Below are positions 1 to 7,146 of a DNA stretch of 16,082 nucleotides, piece by piece; position 1 is the stretch's first letter; each line of letters begins with the position of its first letter. Location: contig MPNW01001528.1 in the NCBI GenBank assembly GCA_011800805.1, positions 6,651 through 22,732 on the forward strand, written 5' to 3'. Source of the DNA: Hirudo medicinalis (Eukaryota > Annelida > Clitellata > Hirudinida > Hirudinidae). The translations under genes and the position numbers were made by a program. The notes beneath the pieces were generated by a model. It was given only the letters and a program-made list of their open reading frames with translations. It was not told where the DNA came from and did no database searches.

Positions 1-56
1 ACATCATTGTCACTGTTACTACTACTACTACTATCATAACCACCACCATCACCATC
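1..56. repeat. Degenerate ACT/CCA/CAT trinucleotide repeat
   Basis: Runs of ACT followed by CCA/CAT triplets at the window edge. It lies in an upstream intron of the UNC5-like gene if that gene extends leftward. Confidence 0.7.
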
Positions 57-64
57 GGCATTAA

Positions 65-236
65 TTAAATGTCCGGAATGTTATGCTCCCTCATCCAGTC
101 ATGCATGGAGTCTCCAACACTGAAGGGTCCTGCACCAACGACCTCCAAGTCAGTGGTCAACGGGATGAATCCTGCCATTGAGACCGAGAGGTTCGCTCAT
201 CCTGATGGAAACCTCTTTGCTCGACCCTCGGATTGA
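65..236. other. High-complexity island, open on both strands, unidentified
   Basis: Between microsatellites sits about 170 bases of normal-complexity sequence. On the plus strand an ATG frame runs 69-236 (55 codons, from MSGMLCSLIQS to NLFARPSD, then TGA). On the minus strand a frame runs 178-65 (37 codons, from MAGFIPLTTDLEVVG to REHNIPDI, then TAA). Neither resembles an UNC5 domain. A piece of an old mobile element or an antisense exon would both fit. I do not recognise it and cannot choose a strand. Confidence 0.3.
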
Positions 237-242
237 CAATTG

Positions 243-252
243 AATGATGATG

Positions 253-283
<31 letters not shown>

Positions 284-382
284 TAATAATAATAATAATA
301 ATAATGATGATAATGAAAATAACAATAATAATAATAATAATAATAGTAATAATAATAATAATCATAATCACAATAATAATTA
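243..382. repeat. Imperfect (AAT)n microsatellite
   Basis: Long run of AAT units broken by GAT, CAT and AGT variants. A second AAT tract lies at 484-548. Together they fill most of the intron before the UNC5 death-domain exons. The open frames through here encode only Ile, Met, Asn or Tyr runs and are not genes. Confidence 0.9.
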
Positions 383-483
383 GTATTAATACTAATCGTC
401 ATCATCAGCTGCGGCAGCATCACCATCATAATTGTTAATTATGAATTATCACCATATTTATAATAATAATTAGTTATGACAAT

Positions 484-514
484 TAATAAATAATAATAAT
501 AATAATAAATAATA

Positions 515-548
<34 letters not shown>
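484..548. repeat. (AAT)n microsatellite
   Basis: AAT units with a few TAAAT interruptions, ending about 50 bases before the first UNC5 death-domain exon. Confidence 0.9.
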
Positions 549-549
<1 letters not shown>

Positions 550-601
550 TAACGAGTCAGTCATCAGCAGAGTCATTCAATCGATGATTAAAATCGCGCA
601 G

Positions 602-1169
602 GATTCCCGGCACTGTACGCAGACGACTGTGCGAACTTTTGGACGAGTCGAACCCCAGGGGAAACAATTGGAAGCTGTTGGCACAAACTCTGAACTTGGA
701 GAGGTCGTGATGAATGATTTGGATTCAGCTATTTAATGAACAGTTTTTTGTACCGATGTTTAGGGTCAGGGTTATGTTTAGGGTCAAGGTTAGGGTTAGG
801 GTTAGAATTTGGGTAAGGGACATAGTTTGGTGTTTTGGACTGTAGGTTAAAGCTTTCAATGTCTTTGATTTAAGTTGGGTACTTATGCCTATTATTAAGA
901 TTTTTAAACTATGCTGTAAAAATACTCATAAAATTACATCATAAGTACATCACATTATTGCCGTTGCATAAGTAAACCATTTAAATCGTTCCAGGTACAT
1001 GGATTACTTCTCAGCCAAGGTTTCTCCAACAGACATCCTGCTCAGCCTATGGCAAGCCAAACACCCCGAGCCCTCGGCCGTCCCCGATCTCATAACCTCC
1101 CTCAGACTCATCGGGCGCCAGGATGCCGCCGAGATTATGGCAAGGTCACTGGATCCCGTTCACCTTTGA
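602..1169 (+). CDS. UNC5: UNC5-like netrin receptor, C-terminal death domain (3' part of gene)
   Basis: Two exons are visible: 602-703 and 995-1169, ending in TGA. The 602 exon starts after an AG at 600-601 and completes a codon begun upstream. The intron 704-994 splits an Arg codon (AG|G), so the phases agree. The joined peptide is a death domain. It opens with IPGTVRRRLCELLDE, continues through NNWKLLAQTLNLERYMDYF and SAKVSPTDILLSLWQAK, and ends SLDPVHL. This follows the known UNC5 pattern of IP, two basic residues, a LLD, a Trp-leading LAQ-L helix, RY-x-x-YF, a SPT and a LW. UNC5 proteins are single-pass receptors for netrin with Ig, TSP1, ZU5, UPA and death domains. Only the cytoplasmic C-terminal piece, about 91 codons, lies here; the rest must be left of the window. 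Inference: the protein transmits repulsive guidance or dependence-receptor death signals. Family call is strong; which UNC5 paralogue is open. Confidence 0.9.
760..815. repeat. Degenerate interstitial telomere-like TTAGGG tract
   Basis: Within the last UNC5 intron the sequence reads as variants of TTAGGG: TTTAGGGTCAGGGTTATG, then TTTAGGGTCAAGGTTAGGG, then GTTAGGGTTAG and a decayed tail. Two to three units are perfect; the rest carry single changes. TTAGGG is the common metazoan telomere unit, so this is a short interstitial telomeric repeat. Confidence 0.7.
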
Positions 1170-1317
1170 ACCCTCCAGCTCCGACCTTTTATAAGTCAAA
1201 CCACGCCCCTCCCTCCAGAAAAATGGATAGTCCGAAGAATGACTTGCATTTTTTTTTAGATCGCCCGAATTAAAAACAGCTTGTAGTGCTGAAGTCAATT
1301 ATTGAATATAAATATAA

Positions 1318-1320
<3 letters not shown>

Positions 1321-1352
<32 letters not shown>
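1321..1352. repeat. (TA)n dinucleotide repeat
   Basis: About sixteen uninterrupted TA units, 150 bases after the UNC5 stop codon and probably within its 3' untranslated region. Confidence 0.9.
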
Positions 1353-1356
<4 letters not shown>

Positions 1357-2347
1357 CATCGTCGTCATGGTAATGCCTTTATTGGGAAGTAGATGACGCA
1401 CATTGATTGAACGGTTGGTTGATTGATTGGTTGGTTGGTCGGTTGGTCATGTAATACGTTGGTCGAGTCGAGTGATGTACAAAAGGACCTTGGTTTTACT
1501 TTTAGAAACGATTTCGTGTCACCCGGAAAATCTGCTCTCTGAAAAGATTGACAATCGTCGGCTCCGTTGTTAAAAATAGTGTTTCGTGTTTATCTTTTTG
1601 AATTCCGGGATAAATTTAACTGGTGTACATAATGGAGGATGTGATTTTTTTTTTTTTATATATATATATTTTTTTTGTTTTGTCTTGTTTTTATTTTCAC
1701 TCGAAAGGTTCATTTAAAATTTCGAAGAATTGGGAAGAGTAAGAATAGATTTTAATCTTGTAAACTTGTGTGACTGGTTTTACTTCACTAGTTATTGATA
1801 ATTTATTGACTCAAAAAATTACCCGATATAACCAACCTCTCTCAAATTTTAAACTAAAAATTGACATAATATGAGTCTTTCTTGAAATTCACTTTTAAGA
1901 CATAAGCTATTCAATTGTTGAACTTGTAATTAGCTGATTGCACAATTTTTAGTAGGCTAATGCTGGCTGGTTGGATCCACGCCAGAGACAAGAAGTTTAT
2001 TGAGTTTTGGATGAACGACCATTTGGAAAACTTCCAATTTATTGAAAAATTAATAGAGTAAATAAACTTTAATCGCGTAAATATTTTTATTGACGATAAG
2101 ATAGGGACATTAGAGGATTGAATTTTGAAGTTACTTTCAAGACTAAATAGAATTAAGCCAAATATCTAATGTATTAATTACTTAAATGTGTGGAACAATT
2201 TAATTTTCAAAATAATTTAAACGGCAAATAATAGTAAAATAAAGTGATATCCGCGTCTTTCTCGTTGCCAGACGGCATCCACGATAAACAGAAGTAATTT
2301 GTTTACGAATTGATCGAGAAGTTATGTATTGATATTTCGATCGCTAA

Positions 2348-2365
2348 ATGACATGCACAAGTTAA
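2348..2365 (+). promoter_or_regulatory. Possible upstream ORF ahead of RAB28
   Basis: A five-codon ORF (ATG ACA TGC ACA AGT TAA) ends one base before the RAB28 ATG at 2367. A further ATG at 2353 opens a frame that overlaps the RAB28 start out of frame. If these bases are in the mRNA they could lower initiation at the main start. The transcription start is unknown, so this is inference. Confidence 0.3.
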
Positions 2366-2366
2366 G

Positions 2367-4225
2367 ATGTCGGAAAGTAGTGACGACGAGAGAAATGAAA
2401 AGTTGAAATTCATAATTCTGGGAGCCAGCGGTACCGGCAAAGTACGATATCATTTGCTTATTCATACGATCTAAATATTTTTTTAATTAGTATCATTTTT
2501 TGTATGCAACAGTCATCAATCTGCAATCGATATGGGCAAGACACTTTCAAGGAACAATACGATGCGACACTAGGAGTTGACTTTTTTATGAAACGCATTT
2601 CGCTGAAAGGTGATTTTATGATAAAAGAACGTAGACTTAAATAGAGATAGTAAATATGAGTCATCTGAATTGAGGGATAAACATAGATTTCTCAGTACTG
2701 AGTTAACTTTTCTATTAGCATTGTCATTATAGACAGTGTCAAGTTATACTGCTCACACAATGTGTGATATGTGATTTATTGATACAAATTAAATGCAGAT
2801 AAACAAGTTAATAAATTTTAAACGATGTTCCATTTCATTAAAATACAACTCTTCATTATTGCCTTAATTTAAAGCACGTTCACATTTACATTCGCTCCAC
2901 AGAGGATGTCCATGCGACCATCCACGTTTGGGACTTGAGCGGCATGGCAGGGGGTGGCAGCATGCTGGACAAATATCTTTATGGATGTCACGTAGGTCGC
3001 TTGTGGACGAGAAATAGTTTTCGTCGTTAAATTTAGACTTTCCTTTCAATAACTCTCAGGCTCATGAGGAAGTGAACAAAATTTGAACCATAAATTTAAC
3101 CATTGCAAGAATTTTCTAGTACAATGGATGTTTACAGAGTCATTCAAAATTCCTTTTGAAGTCATTCAATGATAACTATAACAATAACAACATTAGTAAT
3201 AATAATAACAATAATAATAATAATGATGATGATGATGCTGATTGGATTGATGCTGATGATGATGATGCTGATTGGGTTGATGATGATGATGCTGATTGGG
3301 TTGATGATGATGATGCTGATTGGGTTGATGATGATGATGCTGATTGGGTTGATGATGATGATGATGATGCTGATTGGGTTGATGATAATGATGCTAATGA
3401 ATAGCAATCATGGCCAAAAATATTTAGCTGCATGCTTTATTTTTCCCCGAGCGCTCGTATTTTCATGGGGCTTCTCGATCCACAGGCCATCATGCTGGTC
3501 TACGACGTGAGCGATGCCCGGAGTTTTTCCACTCTGCCCGCTTGGCTGACGGCCATCAACGAGGCCCGCGACCCCGACCAGACCCCGCCCAAGATCGTGC
3601 TCGTCGGGAATAAAGGTCCTCCTCCTCCGTTCGCTCGATTCGTTCGACGGATTATTTTGTCGACGTTCCCGAAAATGCATCTTGTTTTAGTTTCTTTGTT
3701 TGACTGAAATTCATTCCGACAGTCGACCTGGAGCACCTGAGAGTGGTCAAGAACGAGGAACACCTGTCCTTTGCCCGCAGGAACTGCATCATGCAGGCCC
3801 TCGTTTCTGCCAAGACCGGGGATTCGGTAAGCTCAGAGATCTGATCGATGTACCGAGTTACCAGGCTGTTCATTTCTAAGAATAAGGATGTGAATAAGGA
3901 TTCTTGTTGGCCTTTATTTGCAATATTGTTATTAATAATATATTATTATTATTATTATTATAATATTGTATAATATAATTTTTTTGTATTATATATAATA
4001 TAGTAAGATTATTATTATTATCATCATTATTTTATTATATTATCATTATTATATTATTATTATTATTATTTTATTGTATTATTATTAATATTATTATTAT
4101 ATTATTGTTGTTATTATTAATATATCATTATTATTATTGTGACCTACAAATAATAAACAGGAACGAGATTGTATCGTCTGAATGAGCTCATATTATGTTT
4201 TCGTTGTTATGTACAAGTGTGTGTG

Positions 4226-4258
<33 letters not shown>

Positions 4259-4852
4259 ACACATAAATTCTAATTCTGTTCCTGTTCGTGATAAAAGGTC
4301 TCTTGTATTCTACGTTGGTGGTCTCACTAGGGAAGTAGATCTTTTGGGGGTCTCCTCTGGCCCGATTTGATTCTCGTTCCATCCTAAACGTGGCCTCACA
4401 AGTTCCTCGTCTTTCTTTGAGTTCGATAAAAAAATGACACTTAACGAATAATACGTGTTTGCATTTGTATCGTGTTCGCAACAGTTTCTCTCCACATGTG
4501 AACTGGAGTGGTGAACTCGTAATTGAACTGCTTCCCTTGAACTGAGCACAGAAAACCGTCTTTTTGTCCTTTATTAATAACTTCATCTATGTTATTAATC
4601 ACTCCCTCATATTTAAGGAAGCCAGATGATGATGATGACGACATGCTTTTCCAGGTCAGCAAGTGCTTCAGAAGGTTGGCCGCTTCCGTCCTCGGCTTAA
4701 GGACGTCGAGTCTGGAAGAGGAGGTGGAACCGTTGCCGGCGAAAGGGTCAGAGGTCGCGGGGTCAGGGGACGTGCTTCAACAGTCGAAGGAATTGCCGCT
4801 GAAGATTCCTCAATCTTCCTCCAAGCAATCAACTATGTGCAGCTTGTCGTGA
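2367..4852 (+). CDS. RAB28: RAB28 small GTPase, six exons, complete
   Basis: Exons 2367-2441, 2513-2609, 2903-2991, 3486-3615, 3723-3826 and 4655-4852 join in phase to 230 codons; human RAB28 has about 221. All have AG/GT borders. GTPase motifs: P-loop GASGTGKSS (residues 19-27), switch I Thr44 in ATLGVDFF, WDLSGM (67-72), NKVD (129-132, split by intron 4) and SAK (159-161). RAB28-specific stretches include MLDKYLYG and VDLEHLRVV. The tail ends MCSLS, a CAAX-type box with C-terminal Ser that predicts farnesylation, matching this atypical Rab, which has a CAAX box instead of the double-Cys tail of most Rabs. RAB28 acts at cilia and periciliary membranes, with links to the BBSome and intraflagellar transport. 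Oddity: residue 72, Gln in most Rabs, is Met, which should weaken GTP hydrolysis. The start codon is chosen because the acidic leader (MSESSDDE) matches the family N-terminus. Confidence 0.95.
3195..3222. repeat. (AAT)n/(AAC) tract in RAB28 intron 3
   Basis: AAT and AAC triplets that run directly into the GAT-rich minisatellite that follows. Confidence 0.8.
3223..3395. repeat. 24-bp GAT-rich minisatellite in RAB28 intron 3
   Basis: Six copies of GCTGATTGG separated by GTT plus three to six GAT triplets; the regular unit is 24 bases. Every spacing is a multiple of three, so one frame reads through as repeated DDDDADWV. No ATG opens that frame (it begins with TTG) and the tract lies between the donor at 2992 and the acceptor at 3484-3485, so it is intronic. 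Confidence 0.85.
3930..4140. repeat. Degenerate (ATT)n array in RAB28 intron 5
   Basis: ATT/TTA triplets with ATAT and GTT interruptions fill about 200 bases of the 828-base intron 3827-4654. Confidence 0.85.
4217..4257. repeat. (GT)n dinucleotide repeat in RAB28 intron 5
   Basis: About twenty GT units with one CT interruption. The rest of the intron (4258-4640) is of normal complexity but shows no exon that fits the RAB28 reading frame. Confidence 0.9.
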
Positions 4853-5644
4853 ATTTGACTCGCGATGCTTTTTCTCGTGTTTCGTTTTTTTTTTTATGCC
4901 CAAAGCACTGAGGGTCACCTTACGTTGACTTACAGTTCACCAAGGGTAGCGCAAAGAATTGTTTTGCCAATGCTATCGGCAAAAATAATTCCACTATATT
5001 TTCCTTAAACAAAGAAATTATAAGAAGTTCTTGTATAAATAACTTCCTCTCAGAATTCACCAGTGTAAATTTATAGCTTTTGTGTGTCTTGAACTTTTTG
5101 TTAGCGTACATTTGGCGGTCTACAGGAGGCCCTTTCATGCTTTCTTAGCCTGTTACTTTATTCGAGGGGTTTCACCGAGCAGGAATTTACCAAGTACTAG
5201 GCTGTTACTGGTCTGACAAAAGGGAGCCAGTAGCTGAACGGCAATATACATTTGTATATCACATTTGGAGCACAATTACTTGTAGTAGCGGGCATTCATC
5301 TCTCCATTTGTCAATTTTAACACTTGAAAGGTTTCTAGAATTCGAGGCTGGAGGTGGCAAGATAAATGTAATTAGTCCTAGCAGCAAAAATAAAATATTT
5401 AGGATACCGACTCGAGTGCAAATGCGCTTGTAATAATAGTAATAATAATAATAACAATAATTATCCGAGGCAGCCACTTATAAAAATAATCACTTTCACA
5501 GCTCCTTACGTAAACTCCGAGATACGCCTCTGATAATAATAACCGAGCTACTCGCTTTTAGTAAACTCTTCGATGTTTACTGTGCTAGATGTTTTAGGAT
5601 TTTCGTTATTTTTCGATCGAAATTCAGTTTGAAATATCGTCCAA
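4853..5644. other. RAB28 3' UTR and short intergenic gap
   Basis: The only AATAAA found is at 5389-5394, about 540 bases after the RAB28 stop and 250 bases before the next ATG; it is a plausible poly(A) signal. A short AAT repeat lies at 5432-5462. No exon was identified. Confidence 0.5.
5389..5394 (+). promoter_or_regulatory. Possible RAB28 poly(A) signal AATAAA
   Basis: Canonical hexamer in the 3' flank of RAB28, the only AATAAA between the RAB28 stop and the next gene. Confidence 0.4.
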
Positions 5645-7102
5645 ATGAGCGACCACTTATCCAATAGTTCCGTGAATAGTTTCGTTTGGGACCGGAGCTT
5701 GGGACTTGTCAATTCCGATGTTGGACTTAATGAGGCATTTGCCAAGATGACGCAGGAAACCAAGCGCTTGCTGATGAAAATAAGCACCTTGGAAGAAAGC
5801 TTGGCCAAGGAGAGAAAGTTAAAGGCAGGTTTTAAGGTTCGTGTGTGTCTTTTTTGTCTTTCATGCATTTATGACAACTTAGTTGATGTGCAATGCCGTT
5901 ATAATGTGTGTAGTATTAGCAATTAGCGGCATGTATTTTAATTTAATTTAAGGTCATCTATAGCAGTATAGATTTGGAAAACAAGAGGCTGAGAAGCATA
6001 ATTTCAAGGAAATACAAAAAACACTTGGAAGATCAACGACTTGCAAACGAATCCGAGCTCGAAAAAGAAAGATCTTCGACACCTCAAAATGACCGACAAT
6101 GTCTGACGCCGACTCAAAGTGCATCCACTCAGACTTCGTCCTCCTTTTCTTTCCACGTAGCTGGAGAAAGCCCGCACCCATGCTCTGAGAGGTTCTGCCA
6201 GTCTGTTCACACATCTTTGAGGTTTCCATTGCAGGTGATTATCACTTATTCACGTTTTTTGTCGATTGTTGACATTTGTCGATACTTTTAACTTGTTTTG
6301 TATCGTATTTACTTCATTTTAGTATTTGATTCAAATTTATGACAAATATTCAAGATGATTCCTAACCGTAGGACTTAACCCCAGCCTTCGTACCCTGCAA
6401 CTAAATTTTTTGCACGGGCAGTCGACCTGTCTCTTTGAACTTTACAAAAAATTTAAAATCTCGAGAGGCATTTACTGTCGGCAATACGTCAGTGAAGGTA
6501 ATTTTAGAAAAATAATTGCTTTGGTTTTGCAAGACTGGCACGAAATCAGTTTGAACCACTTTTCTGACATGGGTGCAACCCTTAGTCGTGATTCAAACAT
6601 TCTCTTGAGGAGGAAGAAAGACCAGCTTGGAGCAGTTCTTGACACTTGATTGACATAAATAGAAATTGTAATCATTTTTATTCGTCATACGATCACTAGT
6701 TGTCCGTGAGAAGCATTGTTGGGTGGCACGACGTTCTGAGCATTCGTTCCGTGTCGTTTAAAAATGTCGGCCGAGTCGCGACGTCCGTCGACGGTCACGA
6801 AACCAAGCCATAAATAAGTGATGTCACCGCCCAACAGTTCGCATTTCTGCCCTGGATAATCACATTAAAATGAATAAATACAATAATGAACGTAAATATC
6901 TTTCAATGATGGAGTTGTTTGTTCCATTTGGGAGATGGATCTCGTGCAGACGTTGTAACTGTGGACCAGACAGTGAACCAAACGCTGTAAATTATTACGT
7001 TAAATACGTTGTTTTACTTGTTATAGGATACTGTGAATATTATATTATAATTACGAATCGTTTAGTATTATCAATAATAATAACCACAACAATAATAACA
7101 GC

Positions 7103-7146
<44 letters not shown>

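Larger units (their letters stand above)
1170..2366. other. 3' flank of UNC5-like gene and intergenic DNA before RAB28
   Basis: No coding exon seen. It holds a (TA)n run at 1321-1352, a GATT/GGTT-type degenerate repeat at about 1404-1448, and a T-rich/TA tract at about 1646-1675. AATAAA hexamers at 2061-2066 and 2238-2243 could serve the upstream gene but lie far (0.9-1.1 kb) from its stop, so the true poly(A) site is uncertain. Confidence 0.6.

Noticed and set aside
3156..3404. Asn/Asp-rich protein from the minisatellite
   Set aside because: No ATG in that frame and it lies wholly inside RAB28 intron 3.
4188..4586. 132-codon minus-strand frame in RAB28 intron 5
   Set aside because: It reads through the GT repeat as a His-Thr run, has no recognisable domain and no splice support; it is most likely chance.
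4920..5138. 72-codon minus-strand ATG frame (MKGPPVDRQMYANKK...) with a GTAAGT near its end
   Set aside because: Tempting donor, but no partner exon in phase and AT-rich composition; it lies in the probable RAB28 3' UTR.
6410..6649. Open frame with a possible exon 6422-6497 in the UBAN intron
   Set aside because: 76 bases would shift the frame between exons that otherwise join in phase 0; the frame start is TTG, not ATG.
6700..6850. Near-inverted TGTTGGGTGG / CCGCCCAACA pair, possibly a small mobile element
   Set aside because: Arms are only about 10 bases with a mismatch, with no target-site duplication or transposase trace.
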